Counted from the stretch's first letter, positions 5,589 through 13,334 are shown. The stretch is 16,037 bases of DNA from an uncultured Collinsella sp. (GCA_958436995.1 CAUBMI010000046.1:1-16037), one strand, 5' to 3'. Notes: generated by a model not told the origin, from the letters alone. Made by a program: numbers and translations.

Positions 5589-7340
5589 ATGGAAACGATC
5601 ATCAACGTCGACGATGTCTCGTTCTCCTATGGCACGCAGACCGAGCAGGCGCTCAGCCACATCTCACTCAGCGTGAACAAGGGAGATTTCATCGGCATTA
5701 TCGGGCCCTCGGGCGCCGGCAAGTCCACGCTTGCCGCCTGCCTGTCGGGCGCCGTGCCCCACCACTACACCGGCACGTTCTTTGGGTCCGTCATGGTTGA
5801 CGGCCACGACACCTGCGAGGTCTCGTTGACCGACGTGTCGCAAATCGTCGGCAGCGTGCTGCAGGATATCGACACGCAGATGGTCGCCTCGGTCGTCGAG
5901 GACGAGATGCTCTTTGGCCTCGAGAACTTTGGCGTTCCCCACGACCAGATCGAGCGGCGCGTGAGTGAAACGCTCGAGACCGTCGGCATCAGCGACCTGC
6001 GTGACCGCGAGATCGCCACCCTCTCGGGCGGACAGAAGCAAAAGGTGGCCATCGCTGCCATCCTCGCCATGCGTCCGCGCGTCTTGGTTCTCGACGAGCC
6101 CACCGCGGCACTCGACCCCGCCAGCTCCACGTTGGTCTTCGAGACGCTGCGTGAGGCAAACCGCGCGCTTGGAATCACCATCGTCGTCGTTGAGCAAAAG
6201 GTCGCCCTACTCTCGGAGTACTGCAACCGCGTGCTCGTGCTCAACCATGGCGAAATCGCGCTGCAGGGCGAGCCACACGAGGTCTTCGCGCATACCGACG
6301 AGCTCCGTGCCATCGGCGTCGACTGCCCTCGCGTCACGCGTATCTTCAATAGCCTCGAGGCCGATGGCCTGGTAAGCGGTACCCCTTGCTTGGATGTCGA
6401 TGAGGCCGAGCGCCTGATTTCGGGCATTGTCGACCCCGCACACGCGGCCAGCGAAGCCCAGGCGCCCGCCGGCTCCCCGCATGCACCGTCGTTGCGCCCG
6501 CACGCCAAGGACGCCGAGCCCGTGCTCACCTTCGATCACGTTGAGTTTGCCTATCCCAATGGCGGCGCCGCCGTACACGACCTCAACCTGACCCTCTATC
6601 CCGGCGAGCTCGTGGGCATCGTCGGCCAGAACGGTGCCGGCAAGACCACGCTCACCAAGCTGCTCACAGGCCTGCTTAAGCCCGCCTCGGGCAGCGTGCG
6701 CGTTACGGGGCTGGACACCGCAGCCGTTCCCACGAGCCGCATCGCCCGCGAAGTCGCAACCCTCTTCCAAAACCCCGACCGCCAGATCTGCAAGGATACC
6801 GTACTCGACGAGGTCGCTTTTGGCCTGGAGCTTGCCGGCATCGACCGTGCCGAGGCTCTGCGTCGCGCTCGACTCGTTATCGACCGCTTTGGCCTGCCTG
6901 CCGATGAGGCACCTTTCTCGCTTTCGCGCGGCCAGCGACAAATGGTGGCGCTTGCCTCCGTCGTAGTTGTTGAGCCCAAGATCGTCGTGCTCGACGAGCC
7001 CACGAGCGGCCTTGATTACCGCGAGTGCATGACCGTCATGGAAACGGTGCGCACCATGGCCGAGCGCGGCTGCGCCGTGATTATGGTCTGTCACGACATG
7101 GAAGTCGTTTCCGACTTTGCCGAGCGTATCGTAGTAATGGCCGACGGTCGTATCCTCGACCGCGGCCGCACGCACGAGCTATTCTCGAACATCGAGCTCA
7201 TGCAGCAAGCCTACGTTGAGCCACCTCAGGTCATAGAGCTTTCTCATCGTCTGGCATCCTCCGTCTCTCCCGTCTTTGCACAGGTGAGCGAGGTCACCGA
7301 TATCGTTCGCATTACCGAGGAGATGGTCCACCGTGGTTAA
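5589..7340 (+). CDS. ECF transporter fused double ATPase (EcfA-EcfA')
   Basis: Two ABC ATPase domains are fused in one 583-residue chain that powers the ECF transporter from the cytoplasmic side. Domain 1 has Walker A GPSGAGKST (39-47), Q-loop LQD (91-93), signature LSGGQ (145-149) and Walker B VLVLDE (165-170). Domain 2 has Walker A GQNGAGKTT (346-354), Q-loop FQNPDRQ (393-399), signature LSRGQ (445-449), Walker B IVVLDE (465-470) and switch His502. In domain 1 the switch position reads VVEQK, with Gln203 in place of His. A linker at about 285-310 is rich in Ala/Pro. GAAAGG (5578-5583) precedes the ATG by 5 bases. The 3' end overlaps the T-component start by 8 bases, so these two are translationally coupled. 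Confidence 0.93.
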   Translation: METIINVDDVSFSYGTQTEQALSHISLSVNKGDFIGIIGPSGAGKSTLAACLSGAVPHHYTGTFFGSVMVDGHDTCEVSLTDVSQIVGSVLQDIDTQMVASVVEDEMLFGLENFGVPHDQIERRVSETLETVGISDLRDREIATLSGGQKQKVAIAAILAMRPRVLVLDEPTAALDPASSTLVFETLREANRALGITIVVVEQKVALLSEYCNRVLVLNHGEIALQGEPHEVFAHTDELRAIGVDCPRVTRIFNSLEADGLVSGTPCLDVDEAERLISGIVDPAHAASEAQAPAGSPHAPSLRPHAKDAEPVLTFDHVEFAYPNGGAAVHDLNLTLYPGELVGIVGQNGAGKTTLTKLLTGLLKPASGSVRVTGLDTAAVPTSRIAREVATLFQNPDRQICKDTVLDEVAFGLELAGIDRAEALRRARLVIDRFGLPADEAPFSLSRGQRQMVALASVVVVEPKIVVLDEPTSGLDYRECMTVMETVRTMAERGCAVIMVCHDMEVVSDFAERIVVMADGRILDRGRTHELFSNIELMQQAYVEPPQVIELSHRLASSVSPVFAQVSEVTDIVRITEEMVHRG

Positions 7341-8079
7341 CGTCATCGACTATATGCCGGGCGACACACTGCTGCACCGCTTGAACCCGGTCGTCAAACT
7401 GGGCCTTGCCGCCGCCATCATCATCGGCATCTTCCTGTCCGACACCTACGTGGCGCTGTTGGGCTTTTTGGCACTCACCCTCGCACTGGGCGCCTATGCC
7501 GGTGTCGTCGACCGTCTGCTCTCGCTACTCAAGCTGCTGATTCCGCTCGCACTTATCATGCTGGTGCTTCAGCTGGCCTTTATGCGCGACGGCAACATAG
7601 TGTGGGGCTTTATCACCGACACGGGCCTCATTACCGGATCGAAGGCCTGCCTACGCCTGTTGGGCGTGGCGCTGCCACTCATCCTCATGCTTATGGTGAC
7701 CAAGCTCAACGACCTCGCCAACGCCTGCGTCGAGGTGCTGCACGTGCCGTATCGCTATGCCTTCACCTTTACCACGGCGCTACGCTTTGTGCCGGTGTTT
7801 GGTCAGGAGATGAACGCCATCATGGAAGCGCAGACCGCACGCGGCGTCGAGTACGACACCAAGAACCCCATCAAGAAGCTTAAGCTCATGCTGCCACTGT
7901 GCGTGCCACTGCTCATCTCGAGCGTGGGCAAGACCGATGCCACAGCCTTGGCGGCAGAACAGCGCGGCTTCTATCTGCGTACACGCGCCAGCTCGTACAA
8001 GCGCTACCCCATCAAGGGCCTGGACATCGCCGTGCTCATCGTCAGCATCGCCCTCATCGCCATCGGCTTCCTGTTCTAG
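7333..8079 (+). CDS. ecfT: ECF transporter T component (EcfT)
   Basis: EcfT is the membrane scaffold that joins the S component to the two ATPase domains. This 248-residue protein has an N-terminal set of membrane helices (about 22-125), the long cytoplasmic coupling region and a C-terminal helix (230-247). The two diagnostic short motifs that contact the ATPases are present: ARG at 169-171 (TARGVEYD) and QRG at 210-212 (AEQRGFYL). Start is GTG at 7333, overlapping the ATPase stop by 8 bases, with GAGGAG (7317-7322) 10 bases upstream. It is the last gene of the operon and is followed by a strong bidirectional terminator. Together with its neighbours it makes a dedicated, single-substrate ECF system. 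Confidence 0.9.
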   Translation: MVNVIDYMPGDTLLHRLNPVVKLGLAAAIIIGIFLSDTYVALLGFLALTLALGAYAGVVDRLLSLLKLLIPLALIMLVLQLAFMRDGNIVWGFITDTGLITGSKACLRLLGVALPLILMLMVTKLNDLANACVEVLHVPYRYAFTFTTALRFVPVFGQEMNAIMEAQTARGVEYDTKNPIKKLKLMLPLCVPLLISSVGKTDATALAAEQRGFYLRTRASSYKRYPIKGLDIAVLIVSIALIAIGFLF

Positions 8080-8108
8080 TTCGCCACCGACAGCAACCGC
8101 CCAACGCA

Positions 8109-8145
8109 AAAGGCCTCGGCTCGCACCAAACGAGCCGAGGCCTTT
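8109..8145. terminator. Bidirectional terminator between the ECF operon and the racemase gene
   Basis: AAAGGCCTCGGCTCG (8109-8123) and CGAGCCGAGGCCTTT (8131-8145) are perfect 15-bp inverted arms with a 7-base loop, flanked by A and T runs on the two sides. It would stop both the ECF operon (+) and the ligase/racemase operon (-), which converge here. The remaining bases to 8204 include an AAAATAAACCTGTCCCTTTTT stretch whose TGTCCC recalls the sequence beside the repeat at 5529. Confidence 0.93.
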
Positions 8146-8204
8146 ACTGTTTCACCAGATAAAACCTACCAAAATAAACCTGTCCCTTTTTGGCGGGTCG
8201 GAAG

Positions 8205-8951
8205 CTAGAGGCGGTAGGGGGCGCCGCTGCGGATGATGGATTCGCGCACCAGGACGTCCATGGCGTCAAGGGCAATCTCGGGCATCTCTCGGTACTTCTG
8301 CAGCACCGATAGCTCGGTGCAGGCCAGAATGACGCGGTCGCAGCCGCTACGGGCGAACTCCCACATCACGCGGTCGAACTTATCCATATCGGGCTCACGT
8401 CCGGCCTTCACATCATCGTAGATAAGCGACATCACATCGTTCTGACGTTTCTCGCTGGGATAGACAACCTCGACACCCGCAGCCTCGCATTCGCGGCCGT
8501 AGACGCCCGCGCCCACGGTGCCGTCGGTTCCCATGATGCCAATCTTGTGCACCGGCTCGGCCGGCATACTCAGGTTGGGGTCGAACTCGCACTCCCCCAT
8601 CACCGCACCCGCAAGGGCATAGCGAACCGACTCGCGCGGCATGTGGATAATCGGCACCTTCGTAAACGACTGGATCTGGTCGTAGAAGTAGTGTGACGTG
8701 TTGCAGGGAATGGCAATGTGCGCGCAGCCCAGCGACTCGAGTGCCTGAGCACACTCTTTCATGGTCGCCAGCAGCTTGGCATGCTCGCCGGTCTTAATGG
8801 CAAGCGTGCGGTCGGGCATGGTCGACTTGGAGAGCACCACCATGTCGATATGTTCCTGATCGCAGGCAGCAGCCGTATGACGCACCACCTGGTCGTAGTA
8901 ATACGACGTGGCCTCGGCGCCCATGCCGCCGATAACTCCCAGCTTTTCCAT
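8205..8951 (-). CDS. Aspartate/glutamate racemase family protein, probable aspartate racemase
   Basis: Racemases of this family interconvert L- and D-amino acids without cofactor using two cysteines. In the 248-residue product both are visible: Cys83 in IPCNTSHYFYD and Cys211 in LACTELS. The N-terminus MEKLGVIGGMGAEAT is typical of the aspartate racemase branch. ATG at 8951 is chosen because AAGGAGG (8957-8963) lies 5 bases before it; a longer frame reaching 9035 has no such support. It lies 84 bases downstream of a D-aspartate ligase gene on the same strand, which makes D-aspartate supply for peptidoglycan its likely job. Glutamate racemase activity is the main alternative, but the gene pairing argues against it. 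Confidence 0.86.
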   Translation of the reverse strand: MEKLGVIGGMGAEATSYYYDQVVRHTAAACDQEHIDMVVLSKSTMPDRTLAIKTGEHAKLLATMKECAQALESLGCAHIAIPCNTSHYFYDQIQSFTKVPIIHMPRESVRYALAGAVMGECEFDPNLSMPAEPVHKIGIMGTDGTVGAGVYGRECEAAGVEVVYPSEKRQNDVMSLIYDDVKAGREPDMDKFDRVMWEFARSGCDRVILACTELSVLQKYREMPEIALDAMDVLVRESIIRSGAPYRL

Positions 8952-8973
8952 CGCCGCCTCCTTGGTGACGCTT

Positions 8974-9025
8974 GCGCAATTGCGCGTATCATACCCGCGC
9001 CCGCCCGATGTAAACCGGACGGGCG
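8974..9025 (-). promoter_or_regulatory. Intercistronic palindromes and possible internal promoter before the racemase
   Basis: The gap between ligase and racemase holds a GC hairpin (8998-9007 with 9016-9025, one mismatch, 8-base loop), no T-run, and a perfect 12-bp palindrome GCGCAATTGCGC (8974-8985). On the minus strand TATGAT (8988-8993) resembles a -10 box placed just before that palindrome, but no good -35 is seen. The palindrome may be an operator at an internal promoter or may have no function. Confidence 0.35.
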
Positions 9026-9035
9026 CCGCCCTCAT

Positions 9036-10292
9036 CTACTTGTAATACGTCTTGAACAGCTTAAAGTGGCGCAGCTTGGTGTGCCACATGCGCAGCCAGC
9101 GGTTAAAGACAAAGTCGCCCTTCATAAACGAAGGGTCGGCGCCCTTGCCTTCCTTGTCCAGGCGATGCACCTTAGCGCGCAGCTCGGGATCCTTGACGTA
9201 CTTGTCGACGACGCCCATGGGGACGACCATCCACAGCGCCTCGTCCTGCGCCGTCACAAACTCCGGCTCAAACGGGCGGTTGAACACATACTCGTCCACC
9301 ACATACTTGGCAACGTTAAAGCCGCTGTTGGTAACGTAGTAGTTGCTACGACCTTGGCGCGTGTTGAAATCGAAGAACTTAAACGAGCCGTCGCGCTCGT
9401 CGTACTTAACGTCAAAGTTGGAATAGCCCACAAAGTGAAGGTCCTCGAGCAACTTGCGCACGCCGCCCATGAGCTCGTCATTGGGCTCGGTGATGATACA
9501 GGCGTGGTTGCCGACACCGTGAGGCTGATGCTCCTCGAGCAGCACATGGCCCAGGCACATCATGCGCACCTTGCCGTTGCGGTCGGAATAACTGGTGAGC
9601 ACGCGCATGTACTCGTCATTGCCGGGCACGCGATCCTGCAAGATCAGGTCGTCGGTGTAGCCGCTGGCATACGAGTCGCGAATGACCTGTTCCAGCTCGG
9701 CACGGTCGGCAATCTCATAGGCCTTTTTCTGGCCCTCGAACTCGTGCTGCCACCACATGATGCCGTCAGAAGGCTTCAGAATCATCGGGTAGGGGAAGTC
9801 AATCTGGTCGAGCACTTCGGCAGGTGCCTCGCCTTGGGCGTTCAGCATCGCCATGGTGAAGGTAAAGGTATGCGGATAGGGCACGCCATGCTTCTCGCAC
9901 AGCTCGTAGAAGATCTCCTTCTTCTGACACTGCTCAAGCATGCTGTAGGGAGCGTAAGGCGCGACGATGTTATCCGCCAACTCATGGGCATCCTTGGCCT
10001 GAGCCACGAGGGCAACATAGTTATCGCCACAGCCCACAAGAACAATCGTCTTATCGGCATGCGCTTGGGCAATGCCGTTGACAGTCCTGAGCATCACGGG
10101 CATGGTATCGATATCCACGTTGGGCGTGTAGTCGATAATCTGGCTGCGGTACGCGGGACCCGTCTGGTACTTGCCAAAGACCAGGCTCTTGACCTGGTAT
10201 TCCTCGTAGAAGGCGCGCGCCACCGAATAGGCGTTGATGTCGCCACCGAGCAGCACGGGAATAAACTCGCGCTCTGTAAACTGCAATGCCAT
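9036..10292 (-). CDS. ATP-grasp ligase, probable D-aspartate ligase for peptidoglycan cross-bridge (AslFm-like)
   Basis: The 418-residue protein resembles Enterococcus faecium AslFm, which adds D-Asp to the side chain of the stem-peptide diamino acid. Shared stretches I recognise are EFIPVLLGGDINAYSVARAF (10-29), FYELCEKHGVPYP (128-140), VRMMCLGHVLLE (242-253), and YSNFDVKYDERDG then FDFNTRQGRS (290-316). The ATP-grasp elements include Lys173 in ILKPSDG and the metal-binding Asp308 and Asn310 with Arg312. AGGAAG (10298-10303) precedes the ATG by 5 bases. The next gene on the strand is an aspartate racemase, the same pairing as racD with the ligase in lactic acid bacteria. It should act in the cytoplasm on a UDP- or lipid-linked precursor. 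Other carboxylate-amine ligase activity is possible. Confidence 0.84.
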   Translation of the reverse strand: MALQFTEREFIPVLLGGDINAYSVARAFYEEYQVKSLVFGKYQTGPAYRSQIIDYTPNVDIDTMPVMLRTVNGIAQAHADKTIVLVGCGDNYVALVAQAKDAHELADNIVAPYAPYSMLEQCQKKEIFYELCEKHGVPYPHTFTFTMAMLNAQGEAPAEVLDQIDFPYPMILKPSDGIMWWQHEFEGQKKAYEIADRAELEQVIRDSYASGYTDDLILQDRVPGNDEYMRVLTSYSDRNGKVRMMCLGHVLLEEHQPHGVGNHACIITEPNDELMGGVRKLLEDLHFVGYSNFDVKYDERDGSFKFFDFNTRQGRSNYYVTNSGFNVAKYVVDEYVFNRPFEPEFVTAQDEALWMVVPMGVVDKYVKDPELRAKVHRLDKEGKGADPSFMKGDFVFNRWLRMWHTKLRHFKLFKTYYK

Positions 10293-10487
10293 GGAAACTT
10301 CCTATCATGAACTGCCCACACAACGGGCGGTCTTTGCGCAACTGATTTATTCTAGCGTGCCAAACCGCCGGCGCCCAAAGCTCCACCGTATCTATGGCAA
10401 TCAGCGCAATTATCCAGCATGAAATCCGCCCTCGCCGTGATGGGACCCTGTAGTTGCAAAACCCCACATGAGGCGACTTTTGATAAA

Positions 10488-10509
10488 CAAAAACCCTCTC
10501 GACAGGGTT
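10488..10509 (-). terminator. Minus-strand intrinsic terminator upstream of the ligase operon
   Basis: Read on the minus strand, AACCCT-GTCGAG-AGGGTT is a 6-bp stem with a 6-base loop, followed directly by a T-rich tract (TTTTTGTTT, overlapping the stem end). It lies about 200 bases upstream of the ligase start with no gene between it and the divergent plus-strand gene. It could be a leader attenuator, a guard against divergent transcription or a scar of a lost gene. Confidence 0.5.
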
Positions 10510-10520
10510 CCGTAACGTTA

Positions 10521-10624
10521 AAGTTGAACTCTATGGTTTCTCAACAATTCATCATAACTGCAGGTCAAAGCCAAAGCCTCAAGTTCAACTTGACCCTTTG
10601 GAACCTTTAAGGTTCAAGTTGAGG
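10521..10624. promoter_or_regulatory. Cluster of related dyads resembling MerR-family operators
   Basis: TCAAGTTCAACTTGA (10579-10593) is a perfect dyad around one C, GAACCTTTAAGGTTC (10601-10615) is a second perfect dyad around one T, and TTCAAGTTGAGG (10613-10624) overlaps it. AAGTTGAACT (10521-10530) is the reverse complement of 10582-10591. The CCTCAAGTT / AACTTGACC layout at 10577-10595 is close to the known SoxR-type box, but with one extra central base. No MerR-family gene lies in the window. Confidence 0.5.
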
Positions 10625-10685
10625 TCGAAAGCAGTAGTAGAATACCGTTCGAACCATAACCTACGATTGATTGCAGAGGGACTGG

Positions 10686-11819
10686 ATGCAGCATTCGAAT
10701 CATCGCACCGCAGCGCTCATTGCGTCGAAGCCGGCTCGTATCATCACGAGCGCCGCGCTCGCCGTTGCGCTGACGGCCACGCCGATGCTCTCCCCCGTTG
10801 CGGCGTATGCCGCCTCGCAGGCAACGCAGGACCAGCTTTCCGCAGCCCAGCAGAAGATCGAAGCCGCCACGAGCGCCTACAACGACGCCCGCACCAAACT
10901 CGATGACCTGCAAAAGCAGATTGACTCCAATGAGGCAAGCATCGAGGAAATCGAGGCCAAGCTTCCCGAGCAGCAGGCCAAAGCAAGCTCCGCCATGCGC
11001 GATCTGTACAAGTATCAGAAGGGCACCAACCCCATCGTGAGCTTCCTGGTCAACGCGCAGAGCCTGGGTGAGTTCATCACGACCTGCAAATACACCAACC
11101 AGATCACGAGCTCGAGCGTCGACGAGATCGAACAGCTTAATAACATGCAAACCGAACTCGAGCAGAACAAGGCTGAGCTCCAGCAGGCCAAGTCTCAGCT
11201 TGAGGCAGAGCAGAAAAACGCCGAGGATGCGTTGGCTCAGGCCCAGCAGCTCCGCAGCGAGGCGCAGGCAAAAGCCGAGCAGGAAAATGCCGCCGAGCTT
11301 GCCAAGCTTGAGGCCGATAAGGCCGCTGCCGCCGAGAAGATCTCGGGCGAGGGCGTAAGCGGCGGCAATTCCAGCAGCCAGGCCACCAACACCAACACCA
11401 CCATAGACACCACGGTGAACAACGCCAATACCGGTAGTTCCGATTACGATTCGTTCATTAATGAGTGGACGAGCCGCATCGACAATTATCTTGCCGGCTC
11501 CCCCATGGCAGGCCAGGGCTATAACTTTGCCGTCGCCGCCTGGAATACCGGTGTCGACCCCCGTTGGTCCCCCGCCATCGCCTGTATCGAGAGCACCAAG
11601 GGTGCTTATTGCGCCAATTCTTACAACGCCTGGGGCTGGAGCGCCCGTGGCGGCGGTTGGCGCAGCTTTGGCAGCTGGAGCGAGGGCATCTCCGCTCACG
11701 TTGCCTATCTGGGTGCCAACTACGGCTCCACCCTTACTCCGGCAGCGGCCAAAAAGTACTGCCCGCCCACGTGGCAGGACTGGTATAACAAAGTCGCCGC
11801 TCAGATGAACCGCATCTAA
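10686..11819 (+). CDS. Secreted coiled-coil protein with lysozyme-like C-terminal domain (PcsB-like N-terminus)
   Basis: The 377-residue product has a signal peptide (cleavage likely after AYA at 40-42), then a long Gln/Glu/Ala-rich coiled coil (about 46-220) of the kind seen in PcsB/NlpC-type envelope proteins, a Ser/Asn/Thr linker (220-255), and a C-terminal domain (255-377). That domain has SPAIACIESTKGAYC with Glu302 in the position of the catalytic Glu of lysozyme-like transglycosylases, followed by NSYNAWGWSA and a Trp/Gly-rich segment. It probably cleaves glycan strands in peptidoglycan. ATG at 10686 is chosen because AGAGGG (10675-10680) lies 5 bases upstream; a TTG at 10671 is the alternative. 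It is a single-gene unit with its own terminator. Confidence 0.85.
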   Translation: MQHSNHRTAALIASKPARIITSAALAVALTATPMLSPVAAYAASQATQDQLSAAQQKIEAATSAYNDARTKLDDLQKQIDSNEASIEEIEAKLPEQQAKASSAMRDLYKYQKGTNPIVSFLVNAQSLGEFITTCKYTNQITSSSVDEIEQLNNMQTELEQNKAELQQAKSQLEAEQKNAEDALAQAQQLRSEAQAKAEQENAAELAKLEADKAAAAEKISGEGVSGGNSSSQATNTNTTIDTTVNNANTGSSDYDSFINEWTSRIDNYLAGSPMAGQGYNFAVAAWNTGVDPRWSPAIACIESTKGAYCANSYNAWGWSARGGGWRSFGSWSEGISAHVAYLGANYGSTLTPAAAKKYCPPTWQDWYNKVAAQMNRI

Positions 11820-11829
11820 GCGCAACTGC

Positions 11830-11858
11830 AAAGGGCCCCAATGGGGCCCTTTTCTTTT
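11830..11858. terminator. Terminator between convergent coiled-coil protein and kinase genes
   Basis: AAAGGGCCCC (11830-11839), a 3-base loop and GGGGCCCTTTT (11843-11853) form a strong GC stem followed by TTTTCTTTT. The A-run on the other side lets it act for the minus-strand kinase operon as well, though it overlaps the kinase end closely. Confidence 0.9.
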
Positions 11859-13236
11859 AGGTAGCGGAGGTATCGACGACGCCGGTCGCATTGGCAACCG
11901 CGACTATGACGATCATGCATAGGAGCAGCACACCCAATGCCTTGAGCCAGAGTTTCGCGAGTTTCTTGCCGCGATAGCTGTCGAGCAGTACGAATCGCCG
12001 ACGAAGACGGCGCTTATCGAGCAGCGCAAAATGCATAAGCACCATAAGGCCATCGACAAAGAAAAAATACTCGATTATGAGAAGCCACGTCGGGTAGCTT
12101 TGGTTTGCTCCCGTGGGGTGAAAGACGGCAAAGTGACTTCTGGCAAAGAACACAAGTAGCGAGAAGCAGACAAGCGTATTCCAAATGCGCCCCAGAGACT
12201 CCGGAACGCGAGAGAGCAGACCGCATGCAACAGAGGCGGCAGGCCTAGGAAGCCCTGCGGGGTTCTGGAGCCCTTGGGGCGTCAACACCGTCTCCGAGTC
12301 TGGAGTACGGACAGGCGCAGGCGCAGGAGGCCGCACGGGGCGACTCAGATCGTATGCCGCGCGCGTAGCCCGTCCCAACGCTTCCGCACTCGCAAAACGC
12401 TTAGCCGGGTCGAGCGCCATCGACATGCAGATGACATCGGCAAGTGGAGTGGGAATGCCACGCGCCTCGCATTGCTCGCGCATGTCGAGCCCTGGTTTAG
12501 GGTCGATTCCCGTCAAGCAGAAGAACAACAGGGCGCCAAGTGCGTAGACGTCGCTGCGCACACTCGTCTGCCCAAACCCATACTGCTCGGGCGGCGCATA
12601 GGGTCGCGTGCCAAACTTGACGGTGTCGGCATCGGCGCCATCGCGCCATACGCGCGCGATCCCCAAGTCGATAATCACCAGCGATGAAAACGTCAGGCCC
12701 TCATCGAGCGTACGGCTCGCACCTGTCACGATGATATTCGATGGCTTGAGGTCGCGATGGATCACCGGCGCCGACGTCTCCCCCGCCATTGCAAAACCGG
12801 CGTGGAGCTCGCCCACGGCGTCGCAAAGGGCAGGATACAATTCACGTGCATAATCGGGGGTGGCTCCCAGACGGTCCACCAGCACCCCGAGCGTCTCTCC
12901 TTCGATATATTCCATAACCACGTTAAGCTCGTCGCCCACACGACGGCAATCGACGATTCTGGGCAGGTGCTCAAAACGCCCGCCCGCCCGCTGGGCGGCA
13001 AACAGACGCTCGTATGCCCCGCCGATTTGAGCCGAAGCATCGATGCGTTTACGGACAAAGGGGCCGAGCGAACCACCGCCGGTTCCTTCAAAGTACACGA
13101 GCTCAGTTGTTTCAACGGACGAGCGCTTAAGTACACGCTCCACGCGATAGCTGTCGTCGCGATCGAGCGACGCCAGGTGCTCGGCAAGCGCTGCGGTCAG
13201 CTCGTCATCGGGATATGTTGGGGCCTGAGTATCCAT
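11857..13236 (-). CDS. Membrane-anchored Ser/Thr protein kinase (Hanks type)
   Basis: A bacterial Hanks-type kinase domain occupies about residues 30-295: a Gly-rich GTGGGS (51-56), Lys63 in VRKRI, the catalytic loop HRDLKPSN (160-167), DLG (190-192) in place of DFG, APPEQYGFG (214-222) and SDVYALG (228-234). A Pro-rich linker (298-315) is followed by three hydrophobic stretches (about 352-366, 384-404, 431-450), so the kinase domain is cytoplasmic and tethered by its C-terminus. No PASTA or other extracellular sensor is seen. The start is uncertain: ATG at 13236 (used here, 459 residues) has GGAGG only 2 bases away; ATGs at 13245 and 13248 or GTG at 13266 are possible. It lies downstream of an Xre-like gene on the same strand. 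Confidence 0.88.
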   Translation of the reverse strand: MDTQAPTYPDDELTAALAEHLASLDRDDSYRVERVLKRSSVETTELVYFEGTGGGSLGPFVRKRIDASAQIGGAYERLFAAQRAGGRFEHLPRIVDCRRVGDELNVVMEYIEGETLGVLVDRLGATPDYARELYPALCDAVGELHAGFAMAGETSAPVIHRDLKPSNIIVTGASRTLDEGLTFSSLVIIDLGIARVWRDGADADTVKFGTRPYAPPEQYGFGQTSVRSDVYALGALLFFCLTGIDPKPGLDMREQCEARGIPTPLADVICMSMALDPAKRFASAEALGRATRAAYDLSRPVRPPAPAPVRTPDSETVLTPQGLQNPAGLPRPAASVACGLLSRVPESLGRIWNTLVCFSLLVFFARSHFAVFHPTGANQSYPTWLLIIEYFFFVDGLMVLMHFALLDKRRLRRRFVLLDSYRGKKLAKLWLKALGVLLLCMIVIVAVANATGVVDTSAT

Positions 13237-13334
13237 AGCCTCCATCATAGCGCAGGGCGCAGACACCCCATGGCATCCGCGCCCCGTTCGTTTGCATCGT
13301 TGCTCGGCAGCTCCGCCGGCTCAGATATCAGCCG

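Larger units (their letters stand above)
10293..10685. other. 393-base intergenic region between divergent operons
   Basis: No protein gene is supported here. It holds, from the ligase side: the ligase Shine-Dalgarno (10298-10303), a featureless stretch, a minus-strand terminator (10488-10509), a cluster of related dyads (10521-10624), a candidate -10 box TAGAAT (10638-10643, +) and the Shine-Dalgarno AGAGGG (10675-10680) of the coiled-coil protein. The base composition around 10480-10625 is AT-richer than the genes on either side. Confidence 0.7.

Noticed and set aside
8718..10310. A 530-codon open frame on the plus strand opposite the ligase and racemase
   Set aside because: His/Val/Leu-rich composition typical of an antisense frame; both minus-strand genes have strong family motifs and ribosome sites.
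10293..10487. T-box or other riboswitch upstream of the ligase
   Set aside because: No conserved riboswitch core could be recognised by eye on the minus strand.
10419..10610. A 63-codon plus-strand frame in the intergenic region
   Set aside because: No ribosome site, no recognisable features, and it runs through the terminator and dyad cluster.
13255..13284. GC hairpin upstream of the kinase start (GGGCGCAGA with TCCGCGCCC)
   Set aside because: A short GC stem with a 12-base loop in GC-rich DNA can occur by chance and it lacks a T-run; not strong enough to call a regulatory element.
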